In this document: positions 13,225 through 20,901 of the stretch, piece by piece
Numbering within the stretch: the first letter of the stretch is position 1
Layout of the letters: each line of letters opens with the position of its first letter
Assembly: GCA_046352935.1 (NCBI GenBank)
Contig: JAXMGR010000004.1
Location: 171,649 to 235,648 of the forward strand
Direction of reading: 5' to 3'
DNA from: CAYWMY01 sp046352935
Lineage (GTDB): Bacteria > Pseudomonadota > Gammaproteobacteria > Steroidobacterales > Steroidobacteraceae
DNA length: 64,000 nucleotides
Program-made: the position numbers and the translations under genes
Notes under the pieces: model-generated
The model's database searches: none
Told to the model about the DNA's origin: nothing
Seen by the model: only the letters and a program-made list of their open reading frames with translations

Positions 13225-14142
13225 GTGACTACCCGAGCCCCCATCCACACCGCAGTGTTTCCCGTCGCCGGTCGCGGCACGCGTTTTCTGCCTGCCACGA
13301 AGGCGAGTCCGAAGGAAATGCTGCCCATCGTCGACAAGCCGCTCATCCAGTACGCGGTCGAGGAGGCGCTCGCCGCGGGAGCCCGCAACCTGGTGTTCAT
13401 CACCGGCAGCTCGAAGCGTGCCATCGAGGACCATTTCGACTCCGATCCGGAACTCGAGGCCGCGCTGAAGGAGCAGGGCAAGCAGGAACTCCTGGATTGC
13501 CTGCGCAGCATCCTGCCGTCGTACGCCGCCTGCATCTACATCCGCCAGCCGGCGCCGCTCGGTCTGGGGCACGCCGTGCTGTGCGCCAGGCCCGTGGTCG
13601 GCAATGCCCCGTTCTTCGTGCACCTCGCCGATGACCTCATCGACGCCGACACGGCGGTCCTGAAGCAGATGGCCGACCAGTACCAGGAACATGGCGGCAG
13701 CATCGTCGGCGTCGAGACGGTCGCGCCGGACGAGACCGACAAGTACGGCATCGTCGCCACGGACCCCGCCGACGGTCCGCTCGCACGGGTGAGCCGCATC
13801 GTCGAGAAGCCGAAGCCGAAGGACGCTCCGTCGACGCTCGCCGTCGTCGGCCGTTATCTGCTCTCCGGAACGATCTTCGACAAGCTCGAACATATCGGCC
13901 GCGGCGCGGGCGGCGAGATCCAGCTGACCGACGGCATCGCGGCGCTGCTCGCGGACGAGCCCGTGTACGCGTACCGCTTCCAGGGCAAGCGCTATGATTG
14001 CGGCAGCAAGCTCGGCTATCTGCAGGCGACCGTCGAATACGGACTGAAGCATTCGAGCCTGGGCGCTGCGTTCGGCCGTTACCTGGCCGAGCTGAGCGCG
14101 GAGCTGGAGCCGCGCGCACGTCGCGTGAACGGAGGTCGCTGA
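13225..14142 (+). CDS. galU: UTP-glucose-1-phosphate uridylyltransferase
   Basis: 305 aa with a GTG start. It makes UDP-glucose from UTP and glucose-1-phosphate for polysaccharide and LPS synthesis. The nucleotidyltransferase signature is intact: FPVAGRGTRFLPATKASPKEM at about residues 10-30, KPLIQYAVEEA, then LGLGHAVLCARP and EKPKPKDAPS. A perfect inverted repeat covers the region just upstream of the start, and a strong terminator follows the stop. This is the last gene of the conserved core segment. Confidence 0.96.
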   Translation: MTTRAPIHTAVFPVAGRGTRFLPATKASPKEMLPIVDKPLIQYAVEEALAAGARNLVFITGSSKRAIEDHFDSDPELEAALKEQGKQELLDCLRSILPSYAACIYIRQPAPLGLGHAVLCARPVVGNAPFFVHLADDLIDADTAVLKQMADQYQEHGGSIVGVETVAPDETDKYGIVATDPADGPLARVSRIVEKPKPKDAPSTLAVVGRYLLSGTIFDKLEHIGRGAGGEIQLTDGIAALLADEPVYAYRFQGKRYDCGSKLGYLQATVEYGLKHSSLGAAFGRYLAELSAELEPRARRVNGGR

Positions 14143-14191
14143 CGCGTCCGCTGCCCGGGTGCGTCGTCGCGCACCGCGGTGACCGTCCCGA

Positions 14192-14225
14192 AGCCCCGCC
14201 GGCCCCGCGCCAGCGGGGCTTTTTC
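14192..14225 (+). terminator. intrinsic terminator downstream of galU
   Basis: An 8-bp perfect stem, AGCCCCGC (14192-14199) and GCGGGGCT (14213-14220), has a 13-nt loop and runs into TTTTTC. It lies 50 nt after the galU stop and is the clearest rho-independent terminator in the window. Confidence 0.9.
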
Positions 14226-14387
14226 ATGCCGGCCCGCCACGATGCTCCTCGTCAGGGTGCCGGAAGCGGGTGCGACGTGTTTACGTGGCGCGGGAATTGA
14301 GGCGAGAATGCCACTGTCCTGCGCGGCGCGTCCGGTGGATCGCGTGTGCGGCCTTGCTGAGCCATTCCCAACCCGAGGAGCGATCCG

Positions 14388-14798
14388 ATGACCATGTCGA
14401 GCACCGAAGTCGTGAGGAAGCTGTTCGAGACCGCGGTCGCCGGCGACTTCGAGGCGCTGAAACAATATCTGCACCCCGACGTACGGGTGAACGAGGCGGA
14501 GTCGCTGCCCTACGGTGGCGTCTACGTCGGTATCGACCAGATGGTTGCGCTCAACGCACACGTCTTCAGTTTCTGGACCGACTTCTCGATCACCGTCAAA
14601 CAGCTCTTCGGCGAGGGCGAGTGGGTCACGGCGCTCACGGAAATGCAGGGCAAGGCGCGCACTACCGGCCTGGCGTTCAAGATGCCGCTGTCCGAAGTGT
14701 TCCGCGTCAAGGACGGCAAGATCGTCGAGATCACGCCGTACTATTTCGATACCAAGCTGCTGTGCGACGCCATGCAGGGCACGGGTGGCAAGACCTGA
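14388..14798 (+). CDS. SnoaL/NTF2-like protein
   Basis: 136 aa. The pattern VVRKLFETAVAGDFEALKQYLHPDVRVNEA, here given as its key parts VAGDFEALKQYL and HPDVRVNEA, with VFRVKDGKIVEITPYY at the C-terminus, is typical of the SnoaL/DUF4440 cone-shaped fold, used by small isomerases, cyclases and dehydratases. GAGGAG precedes the ATG; an in-frame ATG two codons later is possible. Its stop is 4 nt before the flavoprotein gene at 14803, so the pair is probably co-transcribed and may act on one substrate. The substrate is unknown. Confidence 0.82.
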   Translation: MTMSSTEVVRKLFETAVAGDFEALKQYLHPDVRVNEAESLPYGGVYVGIDQMVALNAHVFSFWTDFSITVKQLFGEGEWVTALTEMQGKARTTGLAFKMPLSEVFRVKDGKIVEITPYYFDTKLLCDAMQGTGGKT

Positions 14799-14802
14799 CT
14801 TC

Positions 14803-16143
14803 ATGAGCGAACACACGTCCATCGATTGCGACCTGCTGGTGCTGGGTGCCGGCATGGCGGGGCTGTCCGCCGCGGGCCATGCGGCGGAACGCGGCGCGAA
14901 CGTCATCGTGCTGGAGAAGGCCGGGCGCTGGGGTGGCTCGGCGCTGCTCTCCGGTGGCGTGCTGTGGACCGCCACCTCGCCGGGCCGTATGCGGCTGCAC
15001 GGCCTGGGGCGGCCGGAGCTCGGCGAGGTCGTGCTGCGCAACTACGTCGAGGGCATGGCCTGGCTGCGGCGCCGCGGCGTGGCGATGTCGCCGGTCGTGA
15101 CGGCCCTGCACGGCCGCGGCTATCAGATCGACATCCTCGACCACCTGCGCGGCTGTGTTCATCGGGTCGAGCAGGGGGGCGGGCACGTCTCGCCGGGCAC
15201 GGACACCGAATGCCTGCTCACGGACGCCGCGGGCGCCGTGATCGGCGCCCGCACGCGCAGTCCCGATGGGATCATCGACGTGCGCGCGAAGGCGACGCTG
15301 CTCGCGACGGGCGGGTTCCAGAACTCCGCCGAGCTGCGCGGGCGCTACATCCACCCGCATGCGGTGGACCGCATCCTCCTGCGCTCGAATCCCGTGAGCA
15401 GCGGCGACGGGCTGCGTCTGGGCACAGCCGTCGGTGCACAGATGCGCGATGCCGGCGGCGGGTTCTACGGTCACCTGGTCAGCGAATCGCCGCGCTGGGG
15501 AGAACATCACCTGTTCACGCTGCTGACCCAGTACCACAGCGAGTACTCGCTGCTCCTGAACGAGCAGGGGCTGCGGTTCTGCGACGAGTCGCTCGGCGAT
15601 CACGTGGACACCTTCGAGGTGCTGCGCCAGCGGAACGCTCGCGCGATCTGCTTCTGGGACGCGCAGGTGCACGAAGCACGGGCGACGGTCCCGGTGGTCA
15701 AGGGGACCGAGGCCGTGGACAAGATGAAGATCGCGCTGGAGCACGGCGGGCACGGCGTGGTCGCCCGGACCCTGGAGGAGGTCGAGCGTTTCGCGTCCGC
15801 CGAGGGCTTCGACGGCGCACAGCTGGTCCGGACCGTGCAGGACTACAACGAACGCTGCCGCAGTGGCTGGGAGATGCTCGATCCGCCGCGGGCCGAGAGT
15901 TTCGGCGCGCTCGACCGCGCACCGTTCCATGCGCTCGTGGTGCGGCCGGCGATCACCGCCACGCACGGCGGACTGGCGATCGACGAGCATGCGCGCGTGC
16001 TGCGCGGCGACGGCAATCCCGTACCCGGACTGTATGCGGCCGGCGCGGATGCCGGAGGCATCTACGGCCGCGGCTATGCCGGCGGCCTCGCGCTCGCGAT
16101 GACATTCGGCATCGAGGCGGCCCGCAGCGCGGGTTTCCGCTGA
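14803..16143 (+). CDS. FAD-dependent oxidoreductase, fumarate reductase / ketosteroid dehydrogenase-like
   Basis: 446 aa from the ATG at 14803. The Rossmann FAD motif VLGAGMAGLSAAGHAAERG starts near residue 12 and continues with EKAGRWGGSALLSGG. The C-terminal flavin-contact region has HGGLAIDEHARVL and GLYAAGADAGGIYGRGYAGG. This arrangement belongs to the FAD_binding_2 family (fumarate reductases, 3-ketosteroid delta-1-dehydrogenases, tricarballylate dehydrogenase). It has no signal peptide or heme site, so it is cytoplasmic. It is coupled to the SnoaL gene before it. The exact substrate cannot be assigned. Confidence 0.85.
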   Translation: MSEHTSIDCDLLVLGAGMAGLSAAGHAAERGANVIVLEKAGRWGGSALLSGGVLWTATSPGRMRLHGLGRPELGEVVLRNYVEGMAWLRRRGVAMSPVVTALHGRGYQIDILDHLRGCVHRVEQGGGHVSPGTDTECLLTDAAGAVIGARTRSPDGIIDVRAKATLLATGGFQNSAELRGRYIHPHAVDRILLRSNPVSSGDGLRLGTAVGAQMRDAGGGFYGHLVSESPRWGEHHLFTLLTQYHSEYSLLLNEQGLRFCDESLGDHVDTFEVLRQRNARAICFWDAQVHEARATVPVVKGTEAVDKMKIALEHGGHGVVARTLEEVERFASAEGFDGAQLVRTVQDYNERCRSGWEMLDPPRAESFGALDRAPFHALVVRPAITATHGGLAIDEHARVLRGDGNPVPGLYAAGADAGGIYGRGYAGGLALAMTFGIEAARSAGFR

Positions 16144-16218
16144 CGGCCCTGCGCCACGACGGGGCGGGCGCCACGCAAGGCGTTCCGCCGCGGCGGTGCG
16201 CGCCGGCGCAGACCCGCG

Positions 16219-17694
16219 TCAGGCCGCGCGGAAGTCGATGGTCTTGAGGTAGACGAATTCGTCGAGGCCGTATTCACCCTGTTCGCGGCCGTGACCCGAG
16301 CGCTTGATGCCGCCGAAGGGCGCATACGGATTCATCTGCGGGAACGGTGTGTTGATCGTTACGCCGCCCGTGCGCATCGCGAGCGCCATCTCGTAGGCGC
16401 GGCCGGCGTCCCGGGAATAGATCGCGCCCGAGAGGCCGTAGTCGCTGTCATTGGCGAGCGCGACGGCCTCCTCGTCCGAGTCGTAGCCGATGACCACGCC
16501 CACCGGTCCGAAGACTTCCTCGCGCGCGATGCGCGCGTCGTTGCTGACGTCGTCGAAGAGCGTCGGCTCGTAGAAATAGCCGCGCTTCAGGTCCTTCGGC
16601 CGCCTGCCGCCCGCGACCAGACGGCCGCCCTGCGCAAGCGCGCTCTCGACGTACTGTTCGGTGCGCAGGCGCGCGTTGTCCCGGATGAGCGGACCCATGG
16701 TCACCGCGGGATCGTTCGGGTCGCCGAGCCTGACACCGGCCAGCATCTCCCGGACCGCCTCGACATACTTCGCGCGCACGGAGTTGTGCACGATGTGGCG
16801 CGTCAGCAGCACGCAGCCCTGCCCGCAGTGCGTGGTGATGCCGCCGAAGCCCGCGGCCGCAGCCTTCGCGAGGTCCGCGTCGGGCCGCACGACGAGCGCC
16901 GACTTCCCGCCGAGTTCGAGCACGACCCGCTTCAGCGTCGGTGCCGCCTGGGCCTGCACGGCCGCGCCGACCTTGTCCGAACCCGTGAACGAGACGAGAT
17001 CGACGCGTGGATCGGACGTGAGCTTCGTGCCCACGTCGATACCGCCCGTGACGATGTTCAGCACGCCCTTCGGCAGGCCGACCTCGTCGGCGATCTCGCC
17101 GAGGATCAGCGCCTCGAGGGGCGTATAGGGCGACGGCTTCAGGATGACCGTGCACCCCATGACCATCGCGGCGACGCTCTTGCAGACATTGAGCATCAGC
17201 GGCACGTTGTAGGGCGTGATGGCGACGACCACGCCGACGGGCTCGCGCGAGACGACACCGCCGGCCAGCGTCTTCGTGCCGTCGGCGTTGGGCACGACCT
17301 CGACGGGCAGCGGCGTGGTCGCGGCCCGGCCGGAGGCACTGATGGTGTGCCGTCCGAGCTGTATCGGCATGCCGAACTGCATGAACCGGGCGAGCATCTG
17401 CAGCGAGCCCGACTCGGCGATGATGAGCGGGATGATCTCGTCGGCGCGCCGCTCCAGTGCGTCGATGAACTCGCTCATCTTCGCCTGACGGGCCTGCTGC
17501 GGCAGGCGTGGCCAGGGTCCCTGGTCGAACGCCTCGCGCGCGGCAGCGAGCGCTGCCTCCGCGTGCTGCAGGTGGCCGACAGGCGCCTCGCCCACGAGAT
17601 CCTCGTTGGCCGGGTTCACGACCGCCTCCAGCTCGGACGCCGTGTGCCAGTCGCCGTTGATGTAGAGGGTCTTGCCGTGCCTGAGGATCGCCAT
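16219..17694 (-). CDS. NAD(P)-dependent aldehyde dehydrogenase
   Basis: 491 aa, full length for the ALDH superfamily. It oxidises an aldehyde to the acid. The oxyanion Asn is in TPYNVPLMLNVCKS, the general-base Glu in LELGGKSA and the catalytic Cys in HCGQGCVLLTR; the Rossmann-type site FTGSDKVG is present. It converges with the flavoprotein gene at 14803 and lies 86 nt downstream of the flavin reductase on the same strand, so they may form one transcript. Confidence 0.93.
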   Translation of the reverse strand: MAILRHGKTLYINGDWHTASELEAVVNPANEDLVGEAPVGHLQHAEAALAAAREAFDQGPWPRLPQQARQAKMSEFIDALERRADEIIPLIIAESGSLQMLARFMQFGMPIQLGRHTISASGRAATTPLPVEVVPNADGTKTLAGGVVSREPVGVVVAITPYNVPLMLNVCKSVAAMVMGCTVILKPSPYTPLEALILGEIADEVGLPKGVLNIVTGGIDVGTKLTSDPRVDLVSFTGSDKVGAAVQAQAAPTLKRVVLELGGKSALVVRPDADLAKAAAAGFGGITTHCGQGCVLLTRHIVHNSVRAKYVEAVREMLAGVRLGDPNDPAVTMGPLIRDNARLRTEQYVESALAQGGRLVAGGRRPKDLKRGYFYEPTLFDDVSNDARIAREEVFGPVGVVIGYDSDEEAVALANDSDYGLSGAIYSRDAGRAYEMALAMRTGGVTINTPFPQMNPYAPFGGIKRSGHGREQGEYGLDEFVYLKTIDFRAA

Positions 17695-17780
17695 CTCGCT
17701 TCACTCCTGGTCCGTCGTTCCTGCGGGCATCATGAGTCTCGCCGGCGCCCGCGCGCAACCGCGCGGCCGGGCAGGTGCGC

Positions 17781-19742
17781 TCAGATCGTCCGGCCGACGC
17801 GATCGCCCTCGCGGAAGGCCTCCAGCGCGGAGCGCGGCGCGAGCGCATCGCCGATGACGATCACGCGCGCATGGGCCTTCAGCGGTTCGTACAGGGACTT
17901 CTCCGGCTTCGGGTGCGCGCCGACGACGACGAAGTCGAACGGCGCGGAGTCGGAATTCCCGGAGAACACGTTGACGAGGCGCGCTTCACCGTTCGAGATC
18001 CCGCCCAGCGTGGTCTGCGGCAGGACCTTCACGCCCCACTTCGACAGCAGGCCAAGGTAGTCGAGCAGGTGCGTGAAGCCCATGTTGGCGCCGAAGTGCA
18101 GGTAGGGCGTGGCAACCGTGACGGAGCTGCCGCTCTTTGCGAGATGTTCCGCCACCAGTGCCGTCTCGTAGTTGCCCCGCAGGTCGACGAGCAGCGAGCG
18201 CGTGCCTTTCATGTCGAAGCGGTCGCCCCGGAAGCGGTTTGCCGCCGCCTCGTCGACCGAGATGACGGGAATCGAATCGTCGCCGGGCACGCCCGGGTCG
18301 GAGGTCGCGGTCGCGCCCGTGGCGAGAACGACGACGTCGGGCCTGTGGCTGCGCACGAAGGATTCATCGACGACGGTCTGCAGCAGCGGCCGCACCTGCA
18401 GGTGGGCGAGTTCCTGCTCGATCCAGGCGACCGAACCGAGCAGGCTCGCCGCATCACCGAAGCCCTGGACGAGATTCAGCCGGCCGCCGAGCCGGTCGCC
18501 GGCCTCCGCGAGCGTGACGTCGTGGCCGCGGCGCGCGGCGATCTCCGCGGCCTTCATGCCGGCGGGGCCGCCACCGACCACCAGGACGCGCTTGCGCACG
18601 GCAGGTGCGGCATCGAGCGCGCGGAAGCGGTCCTCTTCTCCGACCTCCGGATTGTGGATGCAGGTGATCGGCAGCGTGCCGCCGGCGCGGTCGATGCATC
18701 CCTGGTTCGCGCCCGTGCACAGACGAATGCGGCTGCCCTGTCCGGACTCGAGCTTGCGCACGAGGTCCGGATCCGAGATCTGCGCGCGCGTCATCCCGAC
18801 GAGGTCGCAGTCGCCCGCCTGCAGGGCCTGCTCGGCGAGATCGGGAGTCGGGATCTTGCCGACGCCGATGACGGGCAGCCGGTCGCCGACGGCGAGCTTG
18901 AGCCCGCGCGTGAGTGGCAGGAACTCGCCGAGCGGGTGGCGGAAGGAGCCGATGGTGCGCGCGTAATGCGCACCCATCGCGCCTTCGGAGTGGTTCATGT
19001 AGTCGAACAGGCCCGTGGCGGCGAGCTCGGCGCCCATCCTGCACAGGCGTTCGTGGCCCACGCCACCATCCTCGGGGCGGATGAAATCCTCGACGCACAG
19101 CCGCAGGCCCAGCACGGACGAGGAGCCGATCGCGTCGCGCACGCGCGTGGCCACGGCCTTCAGGAAATGCAGCGGCTCGCCCCAATGGTCATCGCGCCGG
19201 TTCGCGAACGGGCTGAACGACTGCTGCAGGAGATAGCCGTGCGCGGCGTGCAGCTCGACACCGTCCATGCCGTTCTCGACGACCACCACCGCGCAGTCGA
19301 CGAAGGCCTGGATGACCTGTTCGATCTCCTCTTCGGTCATCTCGTGCGAAGCTTCACCTTCCGCGGACACGGTGCCCGAGAAACCCCACAGCGGCTCCAG
19401 GTCCCCGCGGAAATCGGACTTGCCGTTCACGCCGACGTGGAAGAGCTGGGAAATCGCCCGGGCGCCGTGCCGGTGCACGCGCGTCGAGAGCTCGGCGAGC
19501 TTGCGCCCGAGATCGCGCTTCTCGTAGATGAAGTGCCCCGCGTACAGGCTGGAGGGATGCACGTGCTGCGCGGTGAGGACGATGAGGCCGGTCCCGCCCT
19601 GTGCCCGGCGTTCCTGGTAGGCCATGTAGCGCTGCCCGTCCGCACCGGGCTTCCAGAAGTCGAGGAACGCGGCGTGCGCGGTCGAGACCACGCGGTTCTT
19701 CAACGTCATCGGGCCGATGGTGATGGGGGAGAGCAGCTTCAT
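17781..19742 (-). CDS. Old-Yellow-Enzyme-type NADH:flavin oxidoreductase (2,4-dienoyl-CoA reductase-like) with altered Fe-S site
   Basis: 653 aa in the usual three parts: FMN TIM barrel (about residues 1-335; catalytic HAAHGYLLQQSFSP), an Fe-S linker, and an FAD/NAD module (VLVVGGGPAGMKAAEIAARRG). The linker reads LCTGANQGCI ... ITCIHNPEVG. Cys342, Cys349 and Cys361 are present, but the second of the four 4Fe-4S ligands is Ala345. The neighbour family member at 27075 has all four. Members reduce enoyl or dienoyl double bonds or act on amines. Either the cluster is altered or absent, or another ligand is used. Confidence 0.88.
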   Translation of the reverse strand: MKLLSPITIGPMTLKNRVVSTAHAAFLDFWKPGADGQRYMAYQERRAQGGTGLIVLTAQHVHPSSLYAGHFIYEKRDLGRKLAELSTRVHRHGARAISQLFHVGVNGKSDFRGDLEPLWGFSGTVSAEGEASHEMTEEEIEQVIQAFVDCAVVVVENGMDGVELHAAHGYLLQQSFSPFANRRDDHWGEPLHFLKAVATRVRDAIGSSSVLGLRLCVEDFIRPEDGGVGHERLCRMGAELAATGLFDYMNHSEGAMGAHYARTIGSFRHPLGEFLPLTRGLKLAVGDRLPVIGVGKIPTPDLAEQALQAGDCDLVGMTRAQISDPDLVRKLESGQGSRIRLCTGANQGCIDRAGGTLPITCIHNPEVGEEDRFRALDAAPAVRKRVLVVGGGPAGMKAAEIAARRGHDVTLAEAGDRLGGRLNLVQGFGDAASLLGSVAWIEQELAHLQVRPLLQTVVDESFVRSHRPDVVVLATGATATSDPGVPGDDSIPVISVDEAAANRFRGDRFDMKGTRSLLVDLRGNYETALVAEHLAKSGSSVTVATPYLHFGANMGFTHLLDYLGLLSKWGVKVLPQTTLGGISNGEARLVNVFSGNSDSAPFDFVVVGAHPKPEKSLYEPLKAHARVIVIGDALAPRSALEAFREGDRVGRTI

Positions 19743-19857
19743 GATTCCTCATTCCTCGTGGGCCGTGGCAGACTCGGCGTCGGTTCGCACGATGCCGGGA
19801 AACGATCCGGTTCGCGTGCTAGTGTTTGTCTCGAAACCATCCTGGAGGGTACTGGCG

Positions 19858-20253
19858 ATGTCAAGAGCCGCGGTGCAGGAGCTGGCGCAGCGTTTCCTGA
19901 AGGCGCTGATCGCCGGCGATATGCCGGAACTGCTGGATTGCTATGACGACGACATCGTGTTCGAGGCTCCGGGCCTGCCGATGATCATCGGCAAGGCCGG
20001 CGTCGAGAAGCACTACCGCATGGTCTTCGGTCTCGAGGTGACCGCGTGCAGGCAGATTCCCGAGCGCATCGAGGAACGCGCCGACTGCGTCATCGAAGCG
20101 GGCTCCTATGTCATGAACCTCGCGCCGCCCGGTGCGGGTCCCATCGAGGACCGCGGCAAGTACCTGCTCGTCTACCGCCAGACCGGCGGCAAGTGGCGTA
20201 TGTGGTTCGACATGGTGCACTCGGACACCTCGGCCACGGTCGCGGGCGGCTGA
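19858..20253 (+). CDS. SnoaL/NTF2-like protein
   Basis: 131 aa from the ATG at 19858; the frame is open upstream to 19717 but those residues have no fold pattern. The series AQRFLKALIAGDMPELLDCY, DDIVFEAPG, a central GKAGVEKHYRMVFG and the C-terminal YRQTGGKWRMWFDMVHSD are the SnoaL-like helix-then-sheet pattern. It is divergent from the flavin reductase at 19742 and 16 nt upstream of a flavin-binding split-barrel gene. Substrate unknown. Confidence 0.8.
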   Translation: MSRAAVQELAQRFLKALIAGDMPELLDCYDDDIVFEAPGLPMIIGKAGVEKHYRMVFGLEVTACRQIPERIEERADCVIEAGSYVMNLAPPGAGPIEDRGKYLLVYRQTGGKWRMWFDMVHSDTSATVAGG

Positions 20254-20269
20254 CGCAGGCCACGACCGC

Positions 20270-20731
20270 ATGGGCATCGACGCCGCACGCGTGCGGCCCG
20301 GCAGTGCGTGGACTGCCGGGGAAATCGAACGCTTCCTCGGCGAGGCAGAGATCCCGGCGCGCATCGCCTGCATCGCGGGCAATGGCGCGCCGCTCGTCTG
20401 TTCGCTGTGGTACCAGTACGCGGACGGTGCGCTGTGGTGCGCGACGCGGCGGGGCGCGGACGTGGCTGCGATGCTCGCACGCGAGCCGCGCTGCGCTTTC
20501 GAGATCGCTGGCGACGTGGCGCCCTATCGCGGTGTGCGTGGCCAGGGTCGCGCGACGGTGGCCCGGGCCGATGGACCTGAGGTCCTCGGGCACCTCGTCG
20601 ATCGCTACCTGCGCAGCCGGGACTCGAAGTTCGCGCGCTGGCTGCTGAAGCGGCAGTCGGACGAGGTCGCGATCCGCATCGACTTCGAATGGCTGACCTC
20701 GTGGGATTTCACTGCGCGCATGACGCGCTGA
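20270..20731 (+). CDS. pyridoxamine 5'-phosphate oxidase-like split-barrel protein
   Basis: 153 aa from the ATG at 20270. The split-barrel pattern is seen in ARIACIAGNGAPLVCSLWY, the strand DGALWCATRRGADVA, and YRGVRGQGRATV. The family binds FMN, F420 or heme and includes many oxidoreductases of unknown substrate. It follows the SnoaL-like gene by 16 nt and is probably co-transcribed. It is distinct from the second PNPOx-like protein at 55607. Confidence 0.82.
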   Translation: MGIDAARVRPGSAWTAGEIERFLGEAEIPARIACIAGNGAPLVCSLWYQYADGALWCATRRGADVAAMLAREPRCAFEIAGDVAPYRGVRGQGRATVARADGPEVLGHLVDRYLRSRDSKFARWLLKRQSDEVAIRIDFEWLTSWDFTARMTR

Positions 20732-20901
20732 GCCGGTGGCCACCTGCAGCGGTGGATCGGCCGCCTGCGGCCAGCCGCCCCTTGCCAGCTCTGGCCCGCG
20801 CCTGCATGATCGCGGGGCCTTGAATGCTGCGATCGATGCGCAGGGTTGGCGGCCCGCGGCGCGACATCGTTGCGGGGACCATCATCGAGGGGGGATGACT
20901 G

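Noticed and set aside
16291..19946. Long plus-strand frames opposite the aldehyde dehydrogenase and flavin reductase
   Set aside because: The minus-strand genes have complete catalytic motifs; the plus frames have none.
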